From positions 1 through 64,000 of the forward strand of contig CANFBW010000013.1 in NCBI GenBank assembly GCA_947444925.1: a DNA stretch of 64,000 nucleotides. Direction: 5' to 3'. A program made the translations under genes and the position numbers. A model generated the notes under the pieces. It did no database searches. It saw nothing but the letters and a program-made list of their open reading frames with translations, and was not told the DNA's origin. Positions 1 to 9,510 of this stretch are shown here, piece by piece (within the stretch, counting starts at the first letter, position 1; each line of letters opens with the position of its first letter). Origin of the DNA: Flavobacteriales bacterium. Its GTDB lineage: Bacteria; Bacteroidota; Bacteroidia; Flavobacteriales_C; GCA-002722245.

Positions 1-149
1 AAGACAACAACCCGCAAATCCCCGTGTGGAACGGCACCTTTGGCGATAGATTGGCTTCGGCCGGAACCTACTACTGGGTGGTTCGATACACCGATTCATC
101 AAATGCCACCTACGAACAAACGGGCTATGTTACTTTGTTGGGAGACTAA
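1..149 (+). CDS. C-terminal fragment of a T9SS type B secreted protein
   Basis: Only the last 48 codons are in the window. The open frame enters at base 3 and ends with TAA at 147-149. The peptide contains VWNGTFGDRLASAGTYYWVV followed by a strand ending in GYVTLLGD. This is the end of the gliding-motility-associated C-terminal domain (CHU_C, T9SS type B), the same domain that ends the GH81 protein downstream. The protein is therefore probably exported through the type IX system to the cell surface or medium. Its catalytic or binding part lies outside the window, so no function can be given. It may belong to the beta-glucan locus that follows, but that rests on position only. Confidence 0.75.
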   Translation, partial: DNNPQIPVWNGTFGDRLASAGTYYWVVRYTDSSNATYEQTGYVTLLGD

Positions 150-312
150 GTATTTGGTATTGTTGCAAGCAATGTAACAACACCAATCATTGTTCCTAAA
201 GTTCAATTATTGCATTTTCATTTTGAGCTGGCTTATCGTATCGCAAAAAAACTTTTTTGCAGTTAAAGCAGTTGAAAAACATCCTCCCCTTTGATTATTT
301 TTCAGTACAATG

Positions 313-327
313 TGCGTGGTAAGCGCA
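313..327 (+). promoter_or_regulatory. Operator-like motif, copy 1 (TGCGTGGTAAGCGCA)
   Basis: This 15-mer differs at one position from the copy at 401-415. Both have TGCG and CGCA as inverted half-sites around a 7-nt spacer. The same TGNNTNNTAAGCGCA pattern occurs upstream of the genes at 8106 and 10052. The regulator is not identified. Confidence 0.5.
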
Positions 328-400
328 TAATTTTTGTCTAAAATAAATCGCAACATTTTTTTAAATACCTGTATAACACACATTTAAAAAAAACAGGTGT

Positions 401-415
401 TGCGTTGTAAGCGCA
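401..415 (+). promoter_or_regulatory. Operator-like motif, copy 2 (TGCGTTGTAAGCGCA)
   Basis: This is the second copy upstream of the GH81 gene, 88 bp after the first. The distance from its last base to the TTTTACTT element at 473 is 58 bp. The corresponding distance upstream of the gene at 8106 is 57 bp. Such conserved spacing suits an activator site, which is an inference. Confidence 0.5.
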
Positions 416-572
416 AACAACATTTAATGTAATAATCTGTATATCAATCAATTAAGCTGTAACTTTTCCTTATTTTACTTTGTTTATACCACCGTACCAC
501 TTAAATTGCGGAGCAGGCGATCACAAAGAAGCACATAAACCTTCTTTAACTTTTAATCGTAAGTAATACAAA

Positions 573-3500
573 ATGAAAATAACTCTCTTCTTTCTTCTCT
601 TAGCGTCCACCGGATTGTTAGTGGCGCAAACTGTAGCGGTTGGCTCAGGCAGCTATACGCTTTCATTGCCAGCAGGACCAACAATTTTACCGAATAATGC
701 AGCTCCTGGAACATCGCATTACCAAAGAGTAGACAATGTGGACAGAACGGGCGCGTTACCAAAAGTTGTTGCAGGTTTTTCTCAACCAATTGCCACCAAC
801 GATTGGTGGTCGTCAGCCATGTGGAGTTACGAAATGCCAAATAGCAACTACTACCCTGATTGGTTAATTGCTCCGTACTCTTTCTTGATGCATCCGCATC
901 CTTTAATTATACAAGCAACGCGATATGGATTAAATGTCTCCTCTGAAAACAATCCAGTATTCTCCAATAGCGCCAATGGCGGAATGGTGGACTACCATGT
1001 TTGGAGGGAAAATCACTTATGGGTAGGGCTTGATGGCATGGATGTTCCAGCGTCTACCGGCACAAAAATAAAAAGCTACGGAGATTGGTCCGTGACCATG
1101 CAATGGGACGATGGTGCAGGAAGGGTATTGGAAGCAACCACTGGTCACGGTATTCCATACGTATATTTCAAAAAAACGGGGCCAAGCAATCCAACCTTAC
1201 GCTATGTAGCAGGCACACCAACTCCTTTTGCTTCCATTTCAAATACTACTATTGAAGCCAGAGGAATAACCTTATTAGGCAAACATTATGGTGTCTTTTG
1301 CCCTCCGGGAACAATCATCAGCACCTCCTACATACTTAATATCATGGAAGGAGATATGGCTTACAACAACGTACCTCGTGATGCGCAAAAAATTCAATTA
1401 CCAGCAGGACAAAACTATTTTTCTGTTGCCGTACTCCCAGATAATTCACCAGCCACCCTTGCTTATTACGCCAAATTTGCTTTTGCTTTCGTCACCGACA
1501 CAAAAGTTTCATGGGAATACGATGAATGCAAATCACTTGTAAAAAACACGTTCAATTTTGTTACATCTCCGCAAGGAACTAGCACCGAAACCAAAACATT
1601 GATGGCAATGTATCGACATCAGTATAAAAACATTGATGCAACTTCATCCGCGGCCGCAACAGCATACAGTTATCCTGCAACTGCTCGTGGTGAAATGAAG
1701 GTGTATGAAGGTAGTTCCTTTGTGAATGGACACACCAACCATGGCTTCCTGCCTGGAATGCCAGATTACGGAAATTACGACAAAACAAAATTGTATAATT
1801 ATGTGCAAACCGAACTCGCCAAAGGAAAAAATTACTTTTTCTATGCCGATAATCAATCATTAGCAGTATACGGTGCGGGGGTTGCACTTCTTAAAATTTG
1901 TGATTTGATTGAATTAGCTGATATGGTTGGACATACGGTTGCCCTCAACACTTTTAGACAGTGGACCAAAGATTATCTACAACGATGGTTTACCACAGGC
2001 AAAGCAGCAGCACCAAACGACGATCAATTTTATTACGATGCCACCTGGCAGTCGCTCATCGGAATGCCTTCCGCTTTTGAATCTGATCGACAGCTGAATG
2101 ACCATCATTTCGGTTATGGATATTTTGTTAAAGCAGCAGCAATCGTGGCTAAATATGAGTCGAACAATACTTGGGAAACCCAGTGGGGACCAATGGTAGA
2201 AATGCTAATAAAAGATGTTGCCAACTGGGACCGCAGCAATACACAGTTTCCTTTTTTGCGCAATTTCGACCCGTATGCTGGGCATTCATGGGCTTCTGGC
2301 CATGCTAATTTCACTGCAGGAAACAATCAGGAATCCAGCTCCGAAGCGATTAACTTTGCCTCTGGTGTTGCCCTTTGGGGAACCGAAACCAACAACAAAA
2401 CCTTACGAGATTTAGGTGCTTTTCTTTATGCCACAGAAATTGATGGTTACCGCCAATATTGGCAAGATGAGGACAAAGCCACATATCCTGCGGGCAACTG
2501 GTTTAATACGGCTGGTATGGTTTGGGGGTGGGGCGTCGGCTATCAAACTTGGTTTGGAAGTGGCGCATGGCCAGGACCTTATAATCCTGAATACAATCAT
2601 GGCATAAGTTTTTTACCCATTAGCGCAAGCTCGCTATACCTAGGTTTGAATCAAAGCGCTGCAGCTGACAACTACAATGAAATGACAGCCAACAACCTGA
2701 ATGTCAACAGCAAAATTGGCCCCCCACATACCGACTTCAAAGACATTATATGGTGTTCGCAAGCCCTATTTGATAATCAGTCGGCAAAAAGCGCCTTCGA
2801 TGCAAACGAAACCACCTATATTCCGCAAACTGGAGAAACCAAAGCACATACTTATCAATGGATATACGCTTTAGATAAACTAGGAACCGTTGATGCCTCC
2901 ATCACTGCCGACATGCCAACTTATGCTGTTTTCAACAAAAACGGCTGTAAAAACTACGTCGTGTACAACCCTACAGGCGCCTTTGCAAAATCAAAGGTAA
3001 CCTTCTCCGACGGCCGCTGTTTTCTCTTGCCAAAGCAAGATACAATCTACGTTTTCAACAAATGTCCCGACCCAAAAAAACCAGATTCAATCTATGTAAC
3101 CTGTCCCAATAATCCGGTAAAACTCATCGCCAAAGACACTCTTTGCGGCAGTAATTTTCAGTGGGACCGTAATGGCACAAGCATTGGTGGCGCCACAAAA
3201 CTCAGTTATCTCGCAGCACTTGCGGGAGAATACCACCTAAGTTACAAGATCAGTGACTGCTTGGTAAAGAAAGACACGTTTAAGGTTGTATTGAAGGACA
3301 CCATTAGTACATCAAACCTTAAAAAAGTATGCAATGCTTTAGGAACAGCCTATACTTTAACCTTCGATATCAGTGGTGGTGATGCTGCATCATATACTGT
3401 TAAAGTCAATGGCTCCGCGACAGGTGGACCTGGGCAACTTAACGGATCTACCTTCACAAGCGCATCCATTCAAAGTGGAAAATCATACTTCTTTTTGATC

Positions 3501-5903
3501 AGCGACAAAAATAACTGCGATGTTGACACCATTTCCGGAACGCAATCCTGTCTTTGCACAACCATGGCTGGAACTATGAAACAAGCCGCCTTGAAAGTCT
3601 GTGGAGATACCGCAATTGCTCGCGCCATGCACAACAATGATGAGGTCTTAGATGCCAACGATACGCTGATCTACTATTTGCACAATGGCAGCGGCGGCGC
3701 ATTAGGAACAGTTTACGGCAGCGCCAACACCCCTTCTTTCAGCTATAACAACACCCTAAACTATGGCACCACTTATTATATTTCAGCTGTAGCAGGCAAT
3801 AAAAACAGCAGCGGTGGCATTGACTTGAGTGATCCTTGTTTGTCGGTTGCCAAAGGAACCATAACAGTTTTTTGGCCATTGCCAAGCGCCCAACTGGGTA
3901 ACGATACCGCTGTTTGTCAAGGAAGCAGTATAACACTTGATGCAGGTAACAGCGTAAGCTATCTTTGGTCAACTGCTGAAAGCACCAAAACAATTTCGGT
4001 AAATACAGCTGAGAAGTTCAGTGTGCGTTTTACCGATGCTAACGGCTGTGTTAATAGCGATACTATTGTTGTAAAAATCACCCAAGCGCCAAGTACACCC
4101 ACATTCACTGAAACATGCAATGGCACCAACGATTATACTGTGAGTTTTACCATCAGTGGCGGCGACTCATTGTCATATAGCGTTCTCATGAGTCCCGGAA
4201 GTGCTGGTGGGCCAGGTATATTAAACAACAAAACATTCACCAGTGCACCTATTCCTAGCGGTACTCCCTACTCTTTCATCGTAAAAGACAAATTCAGCTG
4301 CACACCCAATACTGTAAGCGGCACAAAAAACTGTAATTGCTTCACCAATGCGGGCAACATGTCGCTTGCTACAGTAAGCGTTTGCGAAAATACCACAGCT
4401 GTAGTAGCCACCACAAGCGCTTCCCAACTTGATGGCACCGACATATTGCGCTACTATTTGCATAGCAACAATGGCACAACTTTGGGCACGGTATTCGCGA
4501 GTAACGCAACGCCTTCGTTCAATTTTGCACCTCCCCTGGCATACGGCGTCAATTACTACATTTCAGCGGTAGCAGGAAATGACAATGGCTCAGGCGCAAT
4601 TGATTTAAGCGACCCCTGTCTATCAGTTGCAAAAGGAACACCAGTGGTTTTTTCTGCACTTCCTTCTTCTTCATTTGCAGGAAATGACAGCACTGTATGT
4701 GGCAATAATGCTATGCTCGCTGCAAATCTTCCTGTACACGGCACTGGTATTTGGACACTTAGCGCAGGCACTGGAAACTTCACCAACATTACCTCACCCA
4801 ACAGCTCAGTAAACGGCATATCCACTGGAAGCAACACCTATACCTGGACCATCATCAGTGGAACCTGCCCACCCACCTCGAGTAACGTGACGATCAAAAG
4901 TGATGCGCTTCCAAGTCCTTCGCTTGCAGGCACGGCGCAAGAAATTTGCACCAACGAAAGCGCACTCGCAGCAAACATGCCAACTGTAGGTATTGGATCA
5001 TGGACAGGCAGCGCAACCATCAATGATAATTTGTCGGCAACATCAAAAGTATCAGTGCTGCAAATCGGAGACAATACTTTCACCTGGACAATCAGCAATG
5101 GTGTTTGTCCGCCGTCAGTATCCAACGTCATTGTGAAAGTGGATGCACAACCGATTAACGACAATGTTTTCGCAGCAAAGGAAATTTGCGGAACAAGCGG
5201 CGCCATCGCTGCAACGGCACCAAGCATAGGTACTGGCGCATGGTCAATCAGCGGGGGAAGCGCCACAATTGACGATGTAAACAGCAACAACACAACGGTG
5301 AGCGGCCTGCAACAAGGCGACAATGAAGTGCTGTGGACAGTGAGCAATGGAACTTGTCCAAGCGTAAGCAAAACCCTCCACATCAGCACCAAACCACTCC
5401 CTGCACTAAACCTCGGTAAAGATTCAACCCTATGCGACGGAGACCATGTGCTCCTGAGTGCCGCAAGCGCTTCGGCTCCATACACCTATAGTTGGCAAGA
5501 CAACAGTACTGGGTCACAATATTTGGCGACGAAACCGGGGCAATATTTTGTAAGTCTAAAAGCAGCTGACTGTCCGGCAGTGAGTGACACCGTCGTTTTC
5601 GATAACAATTGTCCCTACCATTTCTACTTGCCAAACGCTTTCACACCAAATGGCGACAACAAAAACGAAGTATTCAATGCCAATGCCTATAACATCCTAA
5701 GCTTTGAAATGGATATTTTCGACCGATGGGGAGAAAACATATACTCAACAAGTGACCTAGAGAGCGGATGGAATGGCAAAAGCCGGTGGGGAAATGATGC
5801 CCAAATAGACGTTTACGTTTACAAAATCAACTTTACAGTACTGTCCCAAAACGACAAAACTTTATACAAATCTATCATAGGAAGAGTGTCTCTTATCAGA
5901 TAA
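573..5903 (+). CDS. Modular GH81 endo-beta-1,3-glucanase with Ig-like repeats and T9SS type B domain
   Basis: A secreted 1,776-residue enzyme predicted to cleave internal beta-1,3-glucosidic bonds in laminarin, curdlan or similar glucans outside the cell. A signal peptide (residues 1-19, ending LLVAQ) precedes a GH81 catalytic domain at about residues 55-770. GH81 hallmarks are NDWWSSAMW near residue 75, DHHFGYGYF near 510 and NQESSSEAINFASG near 583. Then follow Cys-rich beta-sandwich modules, including a tandem duplication of about 260 codons (from about 3318 and 4104), and three Ig-like repeats of roughly 85 residues, each with a GTG/GIG-x-W core and ending in CPP/CPS. The last 90 residues (LPNAFTPNGDNKNEVF, then FDRWGE) are a CHU_C type B sorting domain. 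The gene opens the glucan locus and has two operator-like motifs upstream. Most GH81 enzymes are much shorter; the extra length is all accessory modules. Confidence 0.9.
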   Translation: MKITLFFLLLASTGLLVAQTVAVGSGSYTLSLPAGPTILPNNAAPGTSHYQRVDNVDRTGALPKVVAGFSQPIATNDWWSSAMWSYEMPNSNYYPDWLIAPYSFLMHPHPLIIQATRYGLNVSSENNPVFSNSANGGMVDYHVWRENHLWVGLDGMDVPASTGTKIKSYGDWSVTMQWDDGAGRVLEATTGHGIPYVYFKKTGPSNPTLRYVAGTPTPFASISNTTIEARGITLLGKHYGVFCPPGTIISTSYILNIMEGDMAYNNVPRDAQKIQLPAGQNYFSVAVLPDNSPATLAYYAKFAFAFVTDTKVSWEYDECKSLVKNTFNFVTSPQGTSTETKTLMAMYRHQYKNIDATSSAAATAYSYPATARGEMKVYEGSSFVNGHTNHGFLPGMPDYGNYDKTKLYNYVQTELAKGKNYFFYADNQSLAVYGAGVALLKICDLIELADMVGHTVALNTFRQWTKDYLQRWFTTGKAAAPNDDQFYYDATWQSLIGMPSAFESDRQLNDHHFGYGYFVKAAAIVAKYESNNTWETQWGPMVEMLIKDVANWDRSNTQFPFLRNFDPYAGHSWASGHANFTAGNNQESSSEAINFASGVALWGTETNNKTLRDLGAFLYATEIDGYRQYWQDEDKATYPAGNWFNTAGMVWGWGVGYQTWFGSGAWPGPYNPEYNHGISFLPISASSLYLGLNQSAAADNYNEMTANNLNVNSKIGPPHTDFKDIIWCSQALFDNQSAKSAFDANETTYIPQTGETKAHTYQWIYALDKLGTVDASITADMPTYAVFNKNGCKNYVVYNPTGAFAKSKVTFSDGRCFLLPKQDTIYVFNKCPDPKKPDSIYVTCPNNPVKLIAKDTLCGSNFQWDRNGTSIGGATKLSYLAALAGEYHLSYKISDCLVKKDTFKVVLKDTISTSNLKKVCNALGTAYTLTFDISGGDAASYTVKVNGSATGGPGQLNGSTFTSASIQSGKSYFFLISDKNNCDVDTISGTQSCLCTTMAGTMKQAALKVCGDTAIARAMHNNDEVLDANDTLIYYLHNGSGGALGTVYGSANTPSFSYNNTLNYGTTYYISAVAGNKNSSGGIDLSDPCLSVAKGTITVFWPLPSAQLGNDTAVCQGSSITLDAGNSVSYLWSTAESTKTISVNTAEKFSVRFTDANGCVNSDTIVVKITQAPSTPTFTETCNGTNDYTVSFTISGGDSLSYSVLMSPGSAGGPGILNNKTFTSAPIPSGTPYSFIVKDKFSCTPNTVSGTKNCNCFTNAGNMSLATVSVCENTTAVVATTSASQLDGTDILRYYLHSNNGTTLGTVFASNATPSFNFAPPLAYGVNYYISAVAGNDNGSGAIDLSDPCLSVAKGTPVVFSALPSSSFAGNDSTVCGNNAMLAANLPVHGTGIWTLSAGTGNFTNITSPNSSVNGISTGSNTYTWTIISGTCPPTSSNVTIKSDALPSPSLAGTAQEICTNESALAANMPTVGIGSWTGSATINDNLSATSKVSVLQIGDNTFTWTISNGVCPPSVSNVIVKVDAQPINDNVFAAKEICGTSGAIAATAPSIGTGAWSISGGSATIDDVNSNNTTVSGLQQGDNEVLWTVSNGTCPSVSKTLHISTKPLPALNLGKDSTLCDGDHVLLSAASASAPYTYSWQDNSTGSQYLATKPGQYFVSLKAADCPAVSDTVVFDNNCPYHFYLPNAFTPNGDNKNEVFNANAYNILSFEMDIFDRWGENIYSTSDLESGWNGKSRWGNDAQIDVYVYKINFTVLSQNDKTLYKSIIGRVSLIR
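3318..4680 (+). repeat. Tandem duplication of about 260 codons inside the GH81 gene
   Basis: Two diverged copies lie at roughly 3318-3890 and 4104-4670, offset by 780-786 bp. Both carry ISGGD, GGPG.LN..TFTSA, a Cys-rich SGT..C.C segment, YYLH, YGxxYYISAVAGN and DLSDPCLSVAKGT in the same order. The copies are separated by one PKD/Ig-like module. The duplication probably lengthens the stalk between the catalytic domain and the sorting domain. Confidence 0.7.
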
Positions 5904-5991
5904 TTCAATCATCTAAGTCCATAGAAAAATGAAACATTGTTTTCCACCATCAGTAAAAAGTCCACTACGTAACTTAATAAAAACAGCATTG

Positions 5992-7881
5992 ATGACTAAA
6001 AAATTCATTGCCCTACTTTTCGCCTTAGTGCTTTGCCTGCCCTACTTTTCTAACGCACAAGAAGCCCTTATTTTGGATGAAGCCAGTAAAGACGACTACG
6101 TCATTGAAGGCAATTCCACCGTGGTTTTAGAAGACCCGAGCAATGAACTCACATTTGAGCAAGTGAGTAGCGAAGACTATCAATCAAAATTTTTACCACA
6201 TCACATTGCAGAGCGCTTCGACTTTGTTGAAAATCCAGAATCGACCTATTGGATAAAATTTAAATTGCGGGCAAACACAGTACTTCGCAAACACTACGTT
6301 TTAGAAAACAGCGACTCTCACATCGACAATTTTGAATTGTACAAACCTGGAAACAGTAGCGCTAATGTTTACATCAAAGAAAAAGCAGGTTTCGCTTCAA
6401 ACTTTGGAATACGCAAATATTCACACAAAAACTTTGTCTTTGATATTTCACCAAGCACTACTGTGCAAACCTATTTTGTGCGCATAAAATCCGCAAACCA
6501 CAACCCCTTTATTTTTAAAATTCGAGCCACTTCTTCTTTCTCAAGTTACGCTTTGGCGGAATATTACTTATTGGGCCTTTTCTACGGAATTTTAGGTATA
6601 ATGGCGATATACAACTTCATCATGTTCTTATCCTTACGAGACAAAGTGTATTTGTACTATGTGCTTTACGTAATTTGCGGCGCGCTAATTTCAATGGCCG
6701 AAGATGGTTTGGGCTTTCAATACCTATGGCCAAATAGCCCCGCAGTGAACTCATTTGTAGCGCAAACCGCACCACTACTTTTACTCTTGAGCTTTACGGT
6801 TTATGCAAAGCAATTCCTGGAATTGAAAACACTTTTGCCAAAAACAGACAAGATCCTCAATTACATTATGATAGGATATGTGTGTTTCTATATGGTCAGC
6901 GTAACAACTGGAATGCAGTTCGCTTATGAAATATATCTACTTCCCTATCTATTCCTATACGCCACCTCCATTGTTTGCATAAAAAAAGGACTACACCAAG
7001 CCCGCTACTTCATTTTGGGATATTCATTCATGATCTTGACCATCATCAATTTTACCTTGCGAATGAGTGGATTTATTAGATGGGACAACATCATTTTCAT
7101 TTACTCCTTTAACATTTGTCTCGTATTCGAAATTGTAATTCTCTCCATCGCATTGGGTGACCGAATTAGATTGATTCGCGCCAAACAAGAAAAAGCACAA
7201 GAAAAAATCATTGAACACTTGAAAGAAAATGAACTACTCAAAGACAAAGTAAACCGTGAACTTGAAGAAAAAGTTTTGGAAAGAACACGCGACCTCGACG
7301 AAAGAAACTTGGAGTTAAAAGATGCCTATGAGGAAATCAATCGATTCAATGCCTTACTGGATGCCGACAATAAAGTGCTCAAAACCAACGTAAAGGAGTT
7401 GTCAAAAGCCCGCGTTTTGATGAAAGAAGTGAACTTTGAGGAATTCAGCAGAATATTTCCCGACAAAGACAGCTGCTTGAAATACCTTATCGATTTAAAA
7501 TGGTCAAAGGGTTACGCATGCAAAAAGTGCGGTAATACCAAATGGTGCGAAGGCAAAGACGACTTCTACCGAAGATGCACGAAGTGCCGCTATGATGAAT
7601 CGCCAACTGTTGACACCATCTTTCATAAACTGAAATTTCCCATCAATAAAGCATTCTATCTGCTCTTTTTGGTATTTGCCAATAAAGAGAAAATCACTTC
7701 GCTGGAACTTTCCAACATATTGAGTTTACGCCAAAGCACTTGCTGGACTTTCACAAAAAAGATTCATGAGATTTTGGCTTCTCGCAAGAAGATAAGTCAC
7801 AACGACCAAGATGGTTGGGGAAAATTAGTACTTAACGAAGAAGATGATAAAGCAATAAAAACAAATGAAACTTCTATTTAA
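5992..7881 (+). CDS. 7TMR-DISM membrane sensor fused to a coiled coil and an IS1595-type zinc ribbon
   Basis: A 629-residue membrane protein. A signal peptide (MTKKFIALLFALV...SNAQ) leads a periplasmic DISM-type sensor domain (about residues 25-175), seven hydrophobic segments of the 7TMR-DISM type (about 180-400) and a charged coiled coil (about 405-490). The C-terminus is not a kinase or cyclase. It is a zinc ribbon with Cys510, Cys513, Cys529 and Cys532, followed by a short helical segment (KFPINKAFYLLFLVFANKE) typical of the N-terminal DNA-binding part of IS1595-family transposases. No DDE catalytic domain follows. I infer a membrane-bound sensor that binds DNA or another cytosolic target. 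An upstream in-frame ATG at 5929 would add 21 residues, but the signal peptide favours 5992. It lies 88 bp after the GH81 gene and may be co-transcribed, making it a candidate regulator of the locus. Confidence 0.8.
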   Translation: MTKKFIALLFALVLCLPYFSNAQEALILDEASKDDYVIEGNSTVVLEDPSNELTFEQVSSEDYQSKFLPHHIAERFDFVENPESTYWIKFKLRANTVLRKHYVLENSDSHIDNFELYKPGNSSANVYIKEKAGFASNFGIRKYSHKNFVFDISPSTTVQTYFVRIKSANHNPFIFKIRATSSFSSYALAEYYLLGLFYGILGIMAIYNFIMFLSLRDKVYLYYVLYVICGALISMAEDGLGFQYLWPNSPAVNSFVAQTAPLLLLLSFTVYAKQFLELKTLLPKTDKILNYIMIGYVCFYMVSVTTGMQFAYEIYLLPYLFLYATSIVCIKKGLHQARYFILGYSFMILTIINFTLRMSGFIRWDNIIFIYSFNICLVFEIVILSIALGDRIRLIRAKQEKAQEKIIEHLKENELLKDKVNRELEEKVLERTRDLDERNLELKDAYEEINRFNALLDADNKVLKTNVKELSKARVLMKEVNFEEFSRIFPDKDSCLKYLIDLKWSKGYACKKCGNTKWCEGKDDFYRRCTKCRYDESPTVDTIFHKLKFPINKAFYLLFLVFANKEKITSLELSNILSLRQSTCWTFTKKIHEILASRKKISHNDQDGWGKLVLNEEDDKAIKTNETSI

Positions 7882-7973
7882 TACGCTCGTATTAATTGTT
7901 AGCTAAGTGCAAAAGACACAATAGCAACAATGGTATTTGTCTTTTAAAATCAGCCCTTTGCTACAATACGAAT

Positions 7974-7988
7974 TGTTTATTAAGCGCA
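7974..7988 (+). promoter_or_regulatory. Operator-like motif, copy 3 (TGTTTATTAAGCGCA)
   Basis: It shares TGNNTNNTAAGCGCA with the copies at 313, 401 and 9901. It lies in the gap before the secreted-protein gene at 8106 and 57 bp from a TTTTACTTG element at 8045-8053, almost the same spacing as for the GH81 gene. The left half-site is weaker here. Confidence 0.45.
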
Positions 7989-8105
7989 AATTAACTTAGT
8001 TTAACACTCTACTAATCAATTAGTTACGAAAAATAAATCTTCAATTTTACTTGACCTTCGAACAAATAACACTTATCATTGTCTCATAAACTAATACTCT
8101 ATACC

Positions 8106-8984
8106 ATGAAAAAAAATTTACTCTCTATTTTAAGCGCAGTTTTTTTAGGAATCAGCGCTAACGCACAAACTTTCTTATACAGCAACGACTTCTCTACAGC
8201 ACCAGTTCCAACAGGAAGCGGCGCATTCACACACGCAGGCGATGGCTCTGTTTGGACAATCACAGCAGCTGGTCATGATGAATGGGATGTAATTGAACTT
8301 GCATTTCCTTCAGCGCTGAACTTCAAAACTTCTGGAGCTAAACCAGTAGTGAGCATAACCGCTACCACAAATCAAACCGTTGCTTTCAGCTTCACATTAA
8401 AAGATGGCAGCGGCAATCATTCTGATGCACTCGGAGATCTTCCTTCAGCTCCTACAACTATGAATATCATTAAAGACGCAACCGTGGCAACTTACTCTTG
8501 CAATTTTGCAGGTGGTTTTGATGATTTACATGGCGGACCAGAAGGCTCTTACAAAGGAAAAGTAGATTCAACAAACATTGTTGGCATAACTTTCAGAGTG
8601 AACGCTGGATGGGCTTCAAGCCAATGGACTTACCACCACGGTTTAGGAGATGCTGCTACATACAAATTGGCATTAAACGGCACCATTAAAATTGACAAAT
8701 TAACCGTTGGTGAAATACCAGCTGGTGTTGCGGTAAACAACAACAGCAATTCAATGAATGTTTTCCCAAACCCTGCAACAGGTGTTGTGAACGTAACATT
8801 GAACAACCCAAATTCTGAGTTACAAACCGTTTCAATTTCAAACGTGTTGGGTCAGCAAGTATATAACAACCGAACAAGCAACTCAAACATCACTGTTGAC
8901 TTATCTGGATTAGAAAAAGGACTTTACTTAGTAAGCACTCAATCTAAAGAAGGCATTACTACTAAAAGATTGTTTTTGAACTAA
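8106..8984 (+). CDS. Secreted protein with T9SS type A sorting domain; possible glycan-binding beta-sandwich
   Basis: A 292-residue extracellular protein. The chosen start gives a clean signal peptide (MKKNLLSILSAVFLG...ANAQ); an in-frame ATG at 8079 is possible but less natural. The middle (about residues 22-200) is a beta-rich domain opening with LYSNDFSTAP and containing many aromatic and Gly residues, like jelly-roll carbohydrate-binding modules, though I cannot name a family. The last 75 residues (MNVFPNPATGVVNV ... LSGLEKGLYLVS ... KRLFLN) are a classic type A sorting domain, so the product is exported through T9SS and probably anchored on the surface. No catalytic motif is visible. Its operator-like site and place between GH81 and GH16 genes suggest glucan binding, which is an inference. 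Confidence 0.75.
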   Translation: MKKNLLSILSAVFLGISANAQTFLYSNDFSTAPVPTGSGAFTHAGDGSVWTITAAGHDEWDVIELAFPSALNFKTSGAKPVVSITATTNQTVAFSFTLKDGSGNHSDALGDLPSAPTTMNIIKDATVATYSCNFAGGFDDLHGGPEGSYKGKVDSTNIVGITFRVNAGWASSQWTYHHGLGDAATYKLALNGTIKIDKLTVGEIPAGVAVNNNSNSMNVFPNPATGVVNVTLNNPNSELQTVSISNVLGQQVYNNRTSNSNITVDLSGLEKGLYLVSTQSKEGITTKRLFLN

Positions 8985-9007
8985 AGACAACACTATACCC
9001 CTAGTGA

Positions 9008-9042
9008 GAGAATAATGAGAAATCATTATTCTCTTTTTTTTT
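9008..9042 (+). terminator. Rho-independent terminator after the gene at 8106
   Basis: A perfect 11-bp stem, GAGAATAATGA paired with TCATTATTCTC, around a GAAA tetraloop (9019-9022), is followed directly by nine T residues. It lies 24 bp after the stop codon and ends the transcription unit before the gap that follows. Confidence 0.9.
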
Positions 9043-9213
9043 GCTAGTACACCATGAAAACACTATCGATTAAGCACAATAGCGCCCGAACTTTCTACAC
9101 CGAGTTACACATCAACCTCACGCTAAAGCGACAAATGCAGCGCTGTCCATCAGCAGTTTTTAAGATCGATTGCCTTCATCAAATACTTTGAAGGAATTAT
9201 CCCCACTTTCAAT

Positions 9214-9510
9214 ATGGATGTCTGTGCTTGCCCACAATACAAGTATGCTAACGCAGCAAAACCAGCGAACACAATCAAATACTACACTAAATGCACAAAA
9301 TATACATCAAAGATTACGCAACAACAGCTAGAACGAAAATTGAAAGCATTGAGATACCACAAACACCTGACACGTCTCACTAAAAACAATACCATCATCC
9401 ATTGTGGCAGATTTTATAAGACTATTCCTATTAACGAAACAAAGAAAATCAAAGTATTTCATTGCAGTGACAGCGGCAATGCTTTCCAACAAGCGCTGTT
9501 AGCACATTGA
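9214..9510 (+). CDS. Doubtful small ORF, 98 residues, unknown
   Basis: An ATG-initiated frame with a Lys- and Thr-rich, basic product containing five Cys. It has no signal peptide, membrane segment or motif I recognise. The composition differs from the real genes around it, and no promoter or operon partner is visible. It may be a chance frame or a fragment of a decayed gene. Confidence 0.2.
   Translation: MDVCACPQYKYANAAKPANTIKYYTKCTKYTSKITQQQLERKLKALRYHKHLTRLTKNNTIIHCGRFYKTIPINETKKIKVFHCSDSGNAFQQALLAH

Larger units (their letters stand above)
150..572. other. Intergenic region with two operator-like motifs upstream of the GH81 gene
   Basis: This 423-bp AT-rich stretch has no convincing gene on either strand. 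It holds two near-identical 15-mers (313-327 and 401-415) that also occur upstream of two further transcription units of the locus. A TTTTACTT(T)G element at 473-482, about 90 bp before the GH81 start, is the best -7 box candidate, but no clear -33 element goes with it. I see no obvious terminator for the upstream gene. Confidence 0.5.

Noticed and set aside
4838-5485. 215-codon minus-strand open frame inside the GH81 gene
   Set aside because: It is antisense to the Ig-like repeats, whose biased codon use keeps the opposite strand open. It has no signal, motif or promoter.
7430-7800. IS1595-like sequence at the end of the 7TMR-DISM gene as a mobile element
   Set aside because: Only the zinc ribbon and following helices are present, in frame with the sensor. 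There is no DDE transposase domain and I see no inverted repeats or target duplication.
8131-8138. TAAGCGCA inside the signal-peptide codons of the gene at 8106
   Set aside because: It is coding sequence for Leu-Ser-Ala and does not match the TG at the left end of the 15-mer.
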